From assembly GCF_003332305.1 (NCBI RefSeq), contig NZ_QOIO01000034.1:1-64000 (forward strand): 64,000 nt of DNA. The letters are read 5' to 3'. The first letter of the stretch is position 1, and every line of letters starts with the position of its first letter. The DNA is from Microvirga aerophila (GTDB lineage: Bacteria; Pseudomonadota; Alphaproteobacteria; Rhizobiales; Beijerinckiaceae). Of this stretch, positions 54,026 through 62,684 are shown piece by piece. The notes beneath the pieces are model-generated. The model was not told the DNA's origin, made no database searches, and saw only the letters and a program-made list of their open reading frames with translations. Made by a program: the position numbers and the translations under genes.

Positions 54026-54751
54026 ATGGCGCGCGTTGCATTGGTCACCGGCGGAACCCGAGGCATCGGAGAGGCGATCTCAATCGCCCTGATGCGGGCC
54101 GGCTACAAGGTTGCGGCGAACTACGGTGGCAACGACGAGGCCGCGAACAAGTTCAAGGACGAGACGGGCATCCCGGTCTACAAATTCGACGTATCGGATC
54201 CTGCTGGCTGCGAGGCCGGCATTCGGGCGATCGAATCGGAGCACGGTCCCGTGGAGATCCTGGTCAACAACGCCGGCATCACCCGCGACGGCATGTTTCA
54301 CAAGATGACCTTCGACCAATGGTCGGCCGTTATCCGCACCAATCTCGATTCCATGTTCACCTGCACCAGGCCGGTGATCGACGGCATGCGCTCGCGCAAC
54401 TTCGGCCGCATCATCATCATCTCGTCCATCAACGGTCAGAAGGGCCAGATGGGACAAGCGAACTACTCCGCCGCCAAGGCCGGCGTGATCGGTTTCGCCA
54501 AGGCGCTCGCGCAGGAGAACGCCAACAAGGGCGTCACCGTCAACGTGATCGCGCCGGGCTACATCGGAACCGAGATGGTGCGCGCCGTGCCGGAGGAGGT
54601 GCTGAAATCCAAGATCCTGCCGCTCATTCCGGTGGGCCGTCTCGGCGAGGCCGAAGAGATCGCCCGCAGCGTGCTCTTCCTGGCGGGCGACGATGCGGGC
54701 TTCATCACCGGCTCGACCCTGTCGGTGAATGGCGGCCAGTACATGGCGTAA
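54026..54751 (+). CDS. phaB: Acetoacetyl-CoA reductase PhaB
   Basis: PhaB reduces acetoacetyl-CoA with NADPH to (R)-3-hydroxybutyryl-CoA for polymerisation by PhaC. The 241-residue short-chain dehydrogenase has the cofactor loop TGGTRGIGEAIS at residue 8, NNAG near 85, a catalytic Ser in IISSINGQKGQ near 136 and YSAAKAG near 150. The ATG at 54026 has a GGAAGGAG ribosome site and gives the usual PhaB length. The synthase gene phaC is not in the window. Confidence 0.95.
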   Translation: MARVALVTGGTRGIGEAISIALMRAGYKVAANYGGNDEAANKFKDETGIPVYKFDVSDPAGCEAGIRAIESEHGPVEILVNNAGITRDGMFHKMTFDQWSAVIRTNLDSMFTCTRPVIDGMRSRNFGRIIIISSINGQKGQMGQANYSAAKAGVIGFAKALAQENANKGVTVNVIAPGYIGTEMVRAVPEEVLKSKILPLIPVGRLGEAEEIARSVLFLAGDDAGFITGSTLSVNGGQYMA

Positions 54752-54763
54752 CCGATTGAGCGT

Positions 54764-54866
54764 CATCCCGGACGCGGCGAAAGCCGCGATCCGGGATCCC
54801 GTGCAGAATAGAGTTCCGTTCATCGGCCGACACAGGATCTTCGCTGCGCTTCGCCCGGGATGACGT
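54764..54866. repeat. REP-like palindromic repeat pair
   Basis: GTCATCCCGGACGCGGCGAA near 54764 has internal dyad symmetry with GCGATCCGGGATCC. An inverted relative, CTTCGCTGCGCTTCGCCCGGGATGAC, ends near 54865. Together they form a long imperfect inverted repeat in the gap between phaB and the exporter gene. The type is frequent in Bradyrhizobium and Methylobacteriaceae genomes. Confidence 0.65.
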
Positions 54867-54919
54867 TTCGGCCAAAAGGGATTCCACATTTCTCGCCCGA
54901 TGCTTTAGTGGCGGTGCCC

Positions 54920-55795
54920 ATGACCACGCGCACCGCCACCACCATCGGCTTCACGGCCGTTCTCTTCTGGTCCCTGCTGGCCCTGTTGACCGCCGCCACG
55001 GGCAAAATCCCACCGTTTCAGCTTGCCGCCATGACGTTCCTGATCGGCGGGCTCGTGGGCATCACGAGCTGGATCGCGCGTCCTCAAGGCATCCGGACCC
55101 TGCGTCAGAAGCCCGTCGTGTGGGCGCTGGGGCTTGGCGGCCTGTTCGGCTACCACGCGCTTTATTTCGCGGCCCTGCGCATGGCGCCACCCGCCGAATC
55201 GGGGCTGATCAACTACCTCTGGCCGCTCCTGATCGTGCTGTTCTCGTCGCTTCTGCCCGGCGAGCATTTGAGGCGCGCTCACATGATCGGCGCGCTTCTC
55301 GGCTTTGCGGGCGTGGCGTTGCTCATCGCCGGTCGCGGATCGTTCGACGCAAGGGCCGAATACATGCCGGGCTATCTCTGCGCCTTCATCGCGGCCTTCG
55401 TCTGGGCGGGCTACTCGGTGCTGTCGCGGCGCTTCGGCGAGGTGCCGACGGACGCGGTGGCGGGCTTTTGCCTCGTAACCGCTTTCTTGAGTCTCGTGTG
55501 CCACCTGGCCTTCGAGACCACGGTGTGGCCGGAGACCCAGCTGCAATGGCTGGCGCTTCTGGCGCTCGGGATCGGCCCGGTGGGCGCGGCCTTCTATGTG
55601 TGGGACATCGGGATGAAGCGCGGCGACATTCGGCTGCTGGGCGTGGCGTCCTATGCGACGCCCGTCCTGTCGACCCTCGTGCTGGTTCTCGCAGGCTACG
55701 CCGAGCCGACCCTGACCCTCGCCCTCTCATGCGGGCTGATCGTGCTCGGCGCCCTGGTGGCGACGCTCATGGGGCGGAAGAAGGCGCCGGCATGA
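54920..55795 (+). CDS. DMT-superfamily (EamA) transporter, YddG-like
   Basis: The 291-residue protein has ten hydrophobic segments in two EamA repeats. The first begins IGFTAVLFWSLLALL; the second repeat starts near residue 150 with GYLCAFIAAFVWAGYSVLS. It resembles the aromatic amino acid exporter YddG, but the substrate cannot be fixed. The last 29 nt overlap the convergent acetyltransferase gene. Confidence 0.85.
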   Translation: MTTRTATTIGFTAVLFWSLLALLTAATGKIPPFQLAAMTFLIGGLVGITSWIARPQGIRTLRQKPVVWALGLGGLFGYHALYFAALRMAPPAESGLINYLWPLLIVLFSSLLPGEHLRRAHMIGALLGFAGVALLIAGRGSFDARAEYMPGYLCAFIAAFVWAGYSVLSRRFGEVPTDAVAGFCLVTAFLSLVCHLAFETTVWPETQLQWLALLALGIGPVGAAFYVWDIGMKRGDIRLLGVASYATPVLSTLVLVLAGYAEPTLTLALSCGLIVLGALVATLMGRKKAPA

Positions 55796-56528
55796 CCCGG
55801 TGGGTGTAGCGGTAGGCGGGCTGGAACCCGAGCGCGCCATAAAGCGAGATGGCGATCTCGTTTTCCTCGCGCACCTGGAGATAGGCCGTGTGGGCGCCCT
55901 CCTGGCAGCCCCAGCTCATGAGGCTCGTCACCACCCGGCGGCCCAACCCGATTCCGCGCAGGTCCGGCGCGACGACGATGTCGTAGAGGCCCACATAGCC
56001 CCGCTCGATGACCCCGAGGCCCCAGGCCACCGGCTTGTCGTCGAGATGCAGCGTCGCAAAAGCCGCCTTCTGGTGGATCCGCGAGACGATCTTCATCAGG
56101 GTCGCGTCGTCGGCCTTGTCGCCGCCATAGGACCCCGCAGCCTCTCGGACCCATTGCTTGGAAACCTCCGACTGGAGCTTGACCTCGGGATCGGCCACGC
56201 AATCTCCATCGACAGGGCCCGCGAGCACCAGGGTGGGCTCGATCTCCTGGAAGCCGCGCGAATCCAGCATCGCGTCCACGTCTGACGCCTGCAATCCATT
56301 CAGCCGAAAGGTCGGCCGGACATTCGCCTCGACGAATCGCGAGACCATGTGGTCGATCAGAGCCTCGTCGAGGGCTGCTGCCGGAAGAAGGGGCGTCGCC
56401 GAATTGGCCCGCTTGGTGTAGCCGCCGGCAAGCCGCAGGATCCAGCCGTCATAAGCCTGGTAGTCGAATGACGGCCAGGCGTTCATGAGGCGGCTCTCGA
56501 GCCCGAGGATGAGTCTGTGATCGTCCAT
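55767..56528 (-). CDS. GNAT-family acetyltransferase
   Basis: This is a 253-residue protein whose C-terminal half is a GNAT domain: GLYDIVVAPDLRGIGLGRRVV near residue 180 (acetyl-CoA loop RGIGLG) and YLQVREENEIAISLYGALGFQ near 217. The N-terminal half (RLMNAWPSFDYQAYDGWILRL) is a GNAT-like duplicate often seen in alphaproteobacteria. The ATG at 56528 is used because the frame upstream overlaps the gloB end. The 3' end overlaps the DMT gene by 29 nt on the opposite strand. Confidence 0.85.
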   Translation of the reverse strand: MDDHRLILGLESRLMNAWPSFDYQAYDGWILRLAGGYTKRANSATPLLPAAALDEALIDHMVSRFVEANVRPTFRLNGLQASDVDAMLDSRGFQEIEPTLVLAGPVDGDCVADPEVKLQSEVSKQWVREAAGSYGGDKADDATLMKIVSRIHQKAAFATLHLDDKPVAWGLGVIERGYVGLYDIVVAPDLRGIGLGRRVVTSLMSWGCQEGAHTAYLQVREENEIAISLYGALGFQPAYRYTHRVMPAPSSAP

Positions 56529-56563
56529 AGGCTCCTTATACTCCTGACCGGCCGCTGCGGGCT

Positions 56564-57331
56564 TCAAAACCTGTTCTTCCATTCACGCAGGGCCTGGAAA
56601 ACCTCCACGGGTTTCGCTCCCTCCTTGTGAACGGCCTTTGCCAATGACGGTTCGCCCGCCCGCAGAAACGGATTGGCGGCCTTCTCCTGGCCGATGGTCG
56701 TGGGCACCAGGAAGCGCCCTTGCGCCTTGGCCTCCTCGGCCTCCGCGGCTCGCGCCTTCAGGGCCTCGTTGTCGGGATCGACCGCCAGGGCGAAGCGGGC
56801 GTTGGATAGCGTGTAGTCATGGCCGCAGAAGACTCGCGCCTCCTCGGGCAGGGCCGCCAGCCGCTGCAGGGACGACCAAAGATCCCCGTAGCTTCCTTCC
56901 AGCACCCGTCCGCATCCAAGGGTGAAGAGAGTGTCGCCGGCGAAAAGATCGCGGTCCGCCGCAAACCAGTAGGACACGTGATCGGCGCAATGCCCGGGCG
57001 TCTCCCACACATGCGCCTGAAGGCTTCCCACATGCACCGTGTCGCCCTCCCGCACATAGGCGTCCGCATGGGGCACCTGCTCCCGCGCCTTCAGGGGCGC
57101 GACCACCCGGCATCCTGTGCGGCGCTTCAGCGGATCGATGGCCTGTACATGGTCGGAATGGCGATGGGTGACCAGAATGTCGGAAAGCCGCCAGCCGGTT
57201 TCCGCCAGCGCCGCCAGGATCGGCCCCTCCTCCGGCGCGTCGATAGCCGCGCAGGCCCCCGTATTGGGATCGTGCACCAGAGCCCCGATATTGTCCTGAA
57301 GACAGCGAAAGACGTGGATTTGAGCGGGCAT
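56564..57331 (-). CDS. gloB: Hydroxyacylglutathione hydrolase (glyoxalase II)
   Basis: GloB hydrolyses S-lactoylglutathione to lactate and glutathione, the second step of methylglyoxal detoxification. The 255-residue metallo-beta-lactamase-fold protein has the metal motif THRHSDHVQAI near residue 55, the TPGHCADHVSYW motif near 111, FAGDTLFTLGCGR near 132 and FCGHDYTLSNA near 172. The ATG at 57331 gives the standard family length. A methyltransferase gene diverges from it. Confidence 0.95.
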   Translation of the reverse strand: MPAQIHVFRCLQDNIGALVHDPNTGACAAIDAPEEGPILAALAETGWRLSDILVTHRHSDHVQAIDPLKRRTGCRVVAPLKAREQVPHADAYVREGDTVHVGSLQAHVWETPGHCADHVSYWFAADRDLFAGDTLFTLGCGRVLEGSYGDLWSSLQRLAALPEEARVFCGHDYTLSNARFALAVDPDNEALKARAAEAEEAKAQGRFLVPTTIGQEKAANPFLRAGEPSLAKAVHKEGAKPVEVFQALREWKNRF

Positions 57332-57446
57332 GGCGGAACCTTGGCTTGATGCGTCATCAGCTATCATGGAACAGTCCGGCCATGAAACCAGACCTTGATC
57401 TCAAGCATTGCGGGCGAACGGGCCGGACGATTTAGGCTAACAGCGC

Positions 57447-58193
57447 ATGAGCATCGACATCACCGACCTGCGCAGCTTCTACGCCAGCCCCCTTGGAGGG
57501 GTCACCCGGCGCTTCGTCGGGCAGGCGGTCGGCCGCTTCTGGGGACCGCTGACGGGCCTGCGCGTCCTCGGCCTCGGCTATGCATGCCCGTATCTCGGCA
57601 AGGCCCGGTCCGAGAGCGAACGGGCGCTCGCTTTCATGCCGGCCAGCCAGGGCGTGGTGAACTGGCCCAGCACCGGAGTGTCCGCGTCCGCCCTTGTCGA
57701 TCCGCTCATGATGCCCTTGCCGGACGCTTCCATCGACCGGGTCCTCGTGGTGCATGCGCTCGAGACCGTGGAAAGCCCGAGCGAGCTTCTGCACGAGATC
57801 TGGCGGATTCTCACGCCGGGCGGGCGGATCATCGTCGTGGCTCCCAACCGGCGCGGCCTGTGGGCCCGCATGGACACGACGCCTTTCGGATATGGCCAGC
57901 CCTACAGCCGCTCGCAGCTCAAGAGCCTCATGCGCCAAACCTGGTTCTCGCCCGAGGCCTGGGCCGAGACCCTCTACGTGCCCCCCTTACGCAACCGCTT
58001 CATGCTCCGTACCGCCCAGGCCTGGGAGCAGGTCGGACTCACCTTCTCGCTGCCGGGCGCAGGGGTGCATATCGTGGAGGCCACCAAGCAGCTCTACATG
58101 CCCGGCGCCGTGCAGGCGGTCCGCCGTTCGCGACGCCGCCTCGCCCCGGTCTTCGCCCCGGCTCCGGCCTCCCGGGTGGCGGACGTCCGGTGA
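57447..58193 (+). CDS. Class I SAM-dependent methyltransferase
   Basis: This 248-residue methyltransferase has an atypical first motif (RVLGLGYACPYLG, near residue 39) but a clear C-terminal half: LPDASIDRVLVVHALETVES near 92 and LLHEIWRILTPGGRIIVVAPNR near 115. The order gloB-divergent-methyltransferase is common in alphaproteobacteria. The substrate is unknown. Confidence 0.85.
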   Translation: MSIDITDLRSFYASPLGGVTRRFVGQAVGRFWGPLTGLRVLGLGYACPYLGKARSESERALAFMPASQGVVNWPSTGVSASALVDPLMMPLPDASIDRVLVVHALETVESPSELLHEIWRILTPGGRIIVVAPNRRGLWARMDTTPFGYGQPYSRSQLKSLMRQTWFSPEAWAETLYVPPLRNRFMLRTAQAWEQVGLTFSLPGAGVHIVEATKQLYMPGAVQAVRRSRRRLAPVFAPAPASRVADVR

Positions 58194-58280
58194 TCGCCGG
58201 GCCTTTCCAGGCCTGTTTCCGATGGAACCATAGGCCTCAACTTGACTTGAAGCCTTCAAATCGCCAGTGTCCGGCCCGGT

Positions 58281-58314
58281 CCGGCGGGGCCCTTACAGGC
58301 GGCCGCCGGTTTTT
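58281..58314 (+). terminator. Candidate terminator of the methyltransferase gene
   Basis: CCGGCGG (58281-58287) and CCGCCGG (58303-58309) can pair across a 15-nt loop and are followed by TTTTT. It ends 16 nt before the accA start, so some read-through or an overlapping promoter is needed for accA. Confidence 0.55.
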
Positions 58315-58330
58315 CATTTCATAGAATCTG

Positions 58331-59284
58331 ATGCGCAGTTACCTCGATTTCGAAAAACCCGTCGCCGAACTGGAAGCCAAGGTCGAAGAGCTGAAGGCCA
58401 TCGGCGAGAACCGGGACGCCGTCTCGATCACCGACGATATCAGCCGGCTCGAGGCCAAGGCGTCGGATGCCCTGCGGGATCTCTACGGCAAGCTCACCCC
58501 CTGGCAGAAGACCCTGGTGGCCCGCCATCCGCAGCGCCCCCACTTCGTCGATTACTGCGCCGGCCTCATCACCGACTTCACGCCGCTCGCGGGCGACCGC
58601 AAGTTCGCCGAGGACGAGGCCATCGTGGGCGGCTTCGGGCGCTTCCGGGGACAGGCGGTCTGCGTGATGGGCCAGGAGAAGGGCCACAACACCGAGACCC
58701 GCATCCGGCACAACTTCGGCATGGCCCGTCCGGAAGGCTACCGCAAGGCCGTGCGCCTGATGGAGCTGGCGGACCGGTTCGAGCTGCCTGTGCTCTCGTT
58801 CGTGGACACCGCCGGCGCCTATCCGGGCATCGAGGCGGAGGAGCGCGGCCAGGCCGAGGCCATCGCCCGCTCCACCGAGATGCAACTCTCCCTCGGCGTA
58901 CCCAATGTCTCCCTGGTGATCGGCGAAGGCGGATCGGGCGGCGCGATTGCGATCGCCACCGCCAACAAGGTGCTGATGCTGGAGCATGCGATCTACAGCG
59001 TGATCTCGCCGGAGGGCGCGGCCTCGATCCTGTGGCGCGATGCCGGCAAGGCGCAGGACGCGGCCACCAACATGAAGATCACCGCCCAGGACCTCCTGCG
59101 GCTGGGCATCATCGACGGCATCGTGACCGAACCCATGGGCGGCGCGCACCGGGACCCGCAGGCCGCCATCGAGGCCGCCGGCAACGCCATCGAGGAGGCC
59201 CTCACCGACCTCGGCAACATGGGACCGGCGGAATTGCGTGACCATCGGGCCGAAAAGTTCCTTAACATCGGCCGAAAACTCTAA
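58331..59284 (+). CDS. accA: Acetyl-CoA carboxylase carboxyltransferase subunit alpha
   Basis: AccA forms, with AccD, the carboxyltransferase that makes malonyl-CoA for fatty acid synthesis. The 317-residue protein has the N-terminal helical part (DFEKPVAELEAKVEELK), the crotonase-like core with GQEKGHNTETRIRHNFGM near residue 118 and SFVDTAGAYPGIEAEERGQ near 158, and the oxyanion segment IGEGGSGGAIAIATANKV near 198. The length is typical. accD and accBC are elsewhere. Confidence 0.96.
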   Translation: MRSYLDFEKPVAELEAKVEELKAIGENRDAVSITDDISRLEAKASDALRDLYGKLTPWQKTLVARHPQRPHFVDYCAGLITDFTPLAGDRKFAEDEAIVGGFGRFRGQAVCVMGQEKGHNTETRIRHNFGMARPEGYRKAVRLMELADRFELPVLSFVDTAGAYPGIEAEERGQAEAIARSTEMQLSLGVPNVSLVIGEGGSGGAIAIATANKVLMLEHAIYSVISPEGAASILWRDAGKAQDAATNMKITAQDLLRLGIIDGIVTEPMGGAHRDPQAAIEAAGNAIEEALTDLGNMGPAELRDHRAEKFLNIGRKL

Positions 59285-59314
59285 AAAAGTAGGATTTTTA
59301 CCCGCTATTCAGTA

Positions 59315-59353
59315 TAACTCCGTTACGGCTCCGCTTGCGGTAAGACGGAGTTA
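59315..59353. other. Strong hairpin in the accA to L,D-transpeptidase gap
   Basis: TAACTCCGT (59315-59323) and ACGGAGTTA (59345-59353) form a perfect 9-bp outer stem, and inner TTAC/GTAA pairing extends it. No T-run follows on the plus strand. It may end accA transcription weakly, or regulate the next gene, whose ATG is 78 nt downstream. Confidence 0.5.
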
Positions 59354-59430
59354 AGGCTAACGATCTAAGGGTACTGGGGACTGCCCGGGCGAAAATGTCC
59401 GAGCAGGTCATCAAAGAATGCGGGGACCCC

Positions 59431-60726
59431 ATGATGAAGCGTTTCGCAGTGGCTGCGAGCCTGGCGCTCGCGCTCGCCGCCTGCCAGGATGACGGCTTTT
59501 CGCGCAGCTCGACGCGCCATCTAGCGCCGATTCCGCCGGCCACCATGGCGTTGATGTCCACGAAGGGGATGTCGAAGAACGATCCCATTCTGATCCGCGC
59601 CTACAAGAAAGAATCCGAGCTCGAGGTCTGGAAGCGCGGCTCCGACGGACGCTACGCCCACCTCAAGACCTACCCGATCTGCCGCTGGTCCGGCCAGCTC
59701 GGCCCGAAGACCCGCGAGGGCGACCGGCAGGTCCCCGAGGGCTTCTACACGGTCACCCCGGCGCAGCTGAACCCGAATTCGTCCTACTACCTGTCCTTCG
59801 ACACCGGCTACCCGAACGCCTACGACAAGCAGTTCGGCCGCACCGGCGGGGACATCATGGTGCATGGCTCGTGCTCGTCGCGGGGCTGCTTCGCCATGAC
59901 GGACCAGAACATCGCCGAGATCTACTCGATCGCCCGCGAGGCCCTGTCCAGCGGCCAGCGCGGCTTCCAGTTCCAGTCCTATCCGTTCCGCATGACGGCC
60001 GAGAACCTGGCCAAGCACCGCCTCGACCCGAATATCGCCTTCTGGAAGAACCTGAAGGAAGGCGCCGACACCTTCGAGGTCAGCAAGGACGAGTTGCGCG
60101 TGGCCGTGGCCAACAAGCGCTATCTGTTCAACGCCGACGAGACGGTGGCGACCGCGGTGGCTCAGAAGCAGCAGAAGGACGAGCAGGAGGTCGCCGAGCT
60201 CGTGGCCAAGGGCGAGAAGCCGATCAAGCTCGTCTATCATGACGGCGACACGCACGAATCCTTCCGGACGGCGCTCGCCAACGTGACGGGCGTATCCGAC
60301 ACCAAGCTCGGCTACGTGAGCCGCACCGAGGGCATCTCGTCCGGTCCGCAGCAGATCGCGCTGGACGATACAGGCGCAACGAAGCCCGAGGCTCCGTCCA
60401 CGGCTCTCGCCTTCGCGTCCCTGAGGCAGGCTCCCGCGGCCACCACTCCGGTAATCGCCTCCAGGGCCAAGGTCGCCAACGCGGCTCCGGCCCTGGCAGC
60501 CGCCCCGGTCCAATCGGCCGAGGCCGCTCCGGGGGAGACGCCCTTCTACAAGAAGATGTTCAACAGCGTGGGCGACCTGTTCTCGACGGCCCCCGAGTCG
60601 GAGCCCGTCGCCGAGACGGCGCAGGTTCCGTCCACAGCGACTAGCCCGGCCCTCAAGCCGCAGCCCGTGGGCCAGAAGCGCGCGCAGACCTCCACCAAGG
60701 TGAACGTCGCAGCCGTGATGCAGTAA
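59431..60726 (+). CDS. Lipoprotein L,D-transpeptidase (YkuD-domain, YafK-like)
   Basis: The 431-residue protein has a lipoprotein signal with lipobox LAAC (Cys near residue 18), so it is anchored by lipid. A YkuD/L,D-transpeptidase domain follows (about 45-165): QVPEGFYTVTPAQL near 105 and the catalytic MVHGSCSSRGCFAMTD motif near 141-156, with His and nucleophilic Cys. The C-terminal 200 residues are alanine/proline-rich and poorly conserved. Relatives act on peptidoglycan cross-links or attach proteins to peptidoglycan. Start MMKRFAVA at 59431 is chosen over 59395 because it yields the lipobox signal. Confidence 0.88.
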   Translation: MMKRFAVAASLALALAACQDDGFSRSSTRHLAPIPPATMALMSTKGMSKNDPILIRAYKKESELEVWKRGSDGRYAHLKTYPICRWSGQLGPKTREGDRQVPEGFYTVTPAQLNPNSSYYLSFDTGYPNAYDKQFGRTGGDIMVHGSCSSRGCFAMTDQNIAEIYSIAREALSSGQRGFQFQSYPFRMTAENLAKHRLDPNIAFWKNLKEGADTFEVSKDELRVAVANKRYLFNADETVATAVAQKQQKDEQEVAELVAKGEKPIKLVYHDGDTHESFRTALANVTGVSDTKLGYVSRTEGISSGPQQIALDDTGATKPEAPSTALAFASLRQAPAATTPVIASRAKVANAAPALAAAPVQSAEAAPGETPFYKKMFNSVGDLFSTAPESEPVAETAQVPSTATSPALKPQPVGQKRAQTSTKVNVAAVMQ

Positions 60727-60756
60727 GCATGCGTCTCACTTCAAGCTTCGGAAAAA

Positions 60757-60779
60757 CCCGCCTCGCCGGCGGGTTTTTT
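60757..60779 (+). terminator. Factor-independent terminator of the L,D-transpeptidase gene
   Basis: CCCGCC, a five-base loop and GGCGGG are followed by six T's. It begins 31 nt after the stop codon and clearly ends this unit. Confidence 0.9.
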
Positions 60780-61100
60780 CTTGTCGGGTGGCTGCGCGAG
60801 AGCGGCAAGCCCCGATAGGCGCGGCCAGAGGACGTTGGAAGGAACCGAGCCGAGCCAAGTGAGGCTTTCATTGTCCAGGCTCAACGGCTGTCCCGTGGCA
60901 GGGACGGTCAGAAGGTCGCCAGGTCGTAGCGCTATGCTCGATTGTTGAAGCGCGAGGCTGTTACAGCACCACCTCTCCTGGTGGGAGAGGTGAAGAAGCG
61001 CTCCGCCCATTACCCCGCACGTAATCGACCTACCTCTCCGTGCGCGACACAGTGGCGTCGTCGAGCCGATCCGGCTCTTCCTGAGAAAGAGGAGCACGCC
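60780..61100. other. Non-coding stretch with one REP-like hairpin
   Basis: No gene is recognised here. CACCTCTC (60970-60977) and GAGAGGTG (60985-60992) form a perfect 8-bp stem of a kind common as an intergenic repeat. A GAAAGAGGAG ribosome site precedes the ATG at 61101. Confidence 0.5.
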
Positions 61101-61427
61101 ATGCCTGCCTATGCTGTCGCCCACTTGCGCAACGTCGCCATGGGGCCGGAGATCGTCGAATATCTCCGGCGGATCGACGCCACGCTGGAGCCCTTCGGCG
61201 GCCGGTTCCTGATCCATGGCGGTGACACGCAGGTGCTGGAGGGGCAATGGACCGGCGACTTGATCGTCCTGGCGTTCCCCGGCCGCGACCAGGCCCGCGC
61301 CTGGTACGATTCTCCCGGCTATCGGGACATCCTGCGCCTGCGCGCGAACAATTCGAGCGGCGAAGTGATCCTTGTCGACGGCGTGTCGGACGACCACAGG
61401 GCCACGGATATCCTGGGCGGCGCTTAG
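61101..61427 (+). CDS. DUF1330 domain protein
   Basis: The 108-residue protein has the DUF1330 ferredoxin-like fold pattern: a beta strand (YAVAHLRNV), IVEYLRRIDATLEPFGGRFLIHGG near residue 18, GDLIVLAFPGRDQARAWYDSPGYRDI near 53 and a final ILVDGV. Biochemical role is unknown; the family resembles small monooxygenase-like or stress proteins. It converges with the Crp/Fnr gene. Confidence 0.85.
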   Translation: MPAYAVAHLRNVAMGPEIVEYLRRIDATLEPFGGRFLIHGGDTQVLEGQWTGDLIVLAFPGRDQARAWYDSPGYRDILRLRANNSSGEVILVDGVSDDHRATDILGGA

Positions 61428-61449
61428 GCTGCCAAAACGGCGTGTCCGG

Positions 61450-62169
61450 TCAGCGCGGCTCGTTTTCCAGGTTCAGGAAGGTCGGATCGAACTCGGCGAA
61501 TTGCTGCAGACGCGGCCAATCCTCAATGTGGATCATGTCGCCGCGCCACGCCACCAATCCATTCGCCCGAAGCTCCTGGATGGTCCGGTTCACGTGAACG
61601 GTCGAGAGCCCGAGGGCGTCGCCCAGCTCGGCCTGGGTCAGGGGCAGCCGGAAGCTGTAATCATCGGTCAGCCCGACGATCTGCAGCCGCAGAAACAACT
61701 CGCAGATCAAATGAGCGATCTGGCTGAGCGCCGGGCGCCGTCCCATCGCCACCAGCCACTCCCGATGGATCGCGCCGTCGATCAGGGTGTTCAACCACAA
61801 CAGGCGCCCCAAATGAGGCATCCTCCCGGTGATGTCGCGCAGTCCATCGTGGGGAAACAAGCAGATCCTGCAAGGCGTAAGGGCCACGATGCTGTGGTCC
61901 ATGGTCTTCAGCAGAAAGCTGTGGAGATCGATGAAATCGCCCGGGACATGAATGGCGGTGATCTGGCGCTTGCCGTTGCTTAGGAGCTTGTAACGGGCTG
62001 CAAACCCTTCAAGGAGAAGGGTGCTGCTGTTCGGACGATCCCCGTCGCGCACCATGTCATCGTCCGCCTGGACTTCAAAGACCCGTCCGGCGGCGTCCTC
62101 GAGAGCCTGCTTCTCCTCGTCCGAGATGATATCCCGCCACTCGAGCTTACGGATCAGGAGAGAAATCAC
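61450..62169 (-). CDS. Crp/Fnr-family transcriptional regulator
   Basis: The 239-residue protein has an N-terminal cyclic-nucleotide-binding-like domain (about 15-145) and a C-terminal winged helix with LTQAELGDALGLSTVHVNRTIQEL near residue 176. No Cys cluster for an iron-sulfur centre is seen, so it is not a classical Fnr. Many such paralogs occur in Methylobacteriaceae. A GTG at 62169 gives a family-like start (ISLLIRKLEW); an ATG 17 codons earlier is possible. It faces a DUF6894 gene. Confidence 0.85.
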   Translation of the reverse strand: MISLLIRKLEWRDIISDEEKQALEDAAGRVFEVQADDDMVRDGDRPNSSTLLLEGFAARYKLLSNGKRQITAIHVPGDFIDLHSFLLKTMDHSIVALTPCRICLFPHDGLRDITGRMPHLGRLLWLNTLIDGAIHREWLVAMGRRPALSQIAHLICELFLRLQIVGLTDDYSFRLPLTQAELGDALGLSTVHVNRTIQELRANGLVAWRGDMIHIEDWPRLQQFAEFDPTFLNLENEPR

Positions 62170-62310
62170 GGTAGCGCCCTTTGTTAGTTTTGGGATGGAG
62201 TCTGCGCCATGGTCCCTCAACCAGCTCAGGCACCCCGATTGGCACCATTTTAGGCATGTGTGATCGAGAAGACGAGTCCGGCCTCGTCCGGTGCTTCGAA
62301 GGCACGAGTT

Positions 62311-62571
62311 TCACCCGCGCGGTGGCGCGGGCGGAGGCGCCACCCTGTCGATTGTCATTGATACGGTTACGGTGAGAACCCGCTGGCGGTGTTCGTTCCT
62401 GACCTCCACGACAACCTCACGGCCGCCGCCGCCGGGCAACTTGTCTCGCCCGATTTCGGCTGCGGCGCACGCAGCCTCGTGTTCAGCCGCATCTTGGCTG
62501 TCGAGTTCCAAGCCGTCTTCATCGGAAGCGAAGCGCGCTCCCTCGCGGACGTCGAAGTAACAGCGGGGCAT
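62311..62571 (-). CDS. DUF6894 family small protein (first copy)
   Basis: The 86-residue protein begins MPRCYFDVREG and continues DEDGLELDSQDAAEHEA, then ends in a strand-rich part (REVVVEVRNEHRQRVLTVTVSM). This is the DUF6894 pattern, common in multiple copies in Methylobacteriaceae and Bradyrhizobiaceae, of unknown function. The Met at 62571 fits the family start. Confidence 0.85.
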   Translation of the reverse strand: MPRCYFDVREGARFASDEDGLELDSQDAAEHEAACAAAEIGRDKLPGGGGREVVVEVRNEHRQRVLTVTVSMTIDRVAPPPAPPRG

Positions 62572-62684
62572 CCGGTTCAACCGCGCCGCCGATCCGATGT
62601 TCCGCCTTGGTACCGACCCATTAACCTATGATAATTTTTGCATCGTCAGCATCCGATCCTTAGGCGCTGACGGCTGAGAGTGAC

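Noticed and set aside
54764..54866. Factor-independent terminator after phaB
   Set aside because: The palindrome lacks a T-run and its sequence matches a repeat type, so it is listed as a repeat.
61661..61873. Alternative frame inside the Crp/Fnr gene
   Set aside because: Product is a shadow of the regulator coding sequence.
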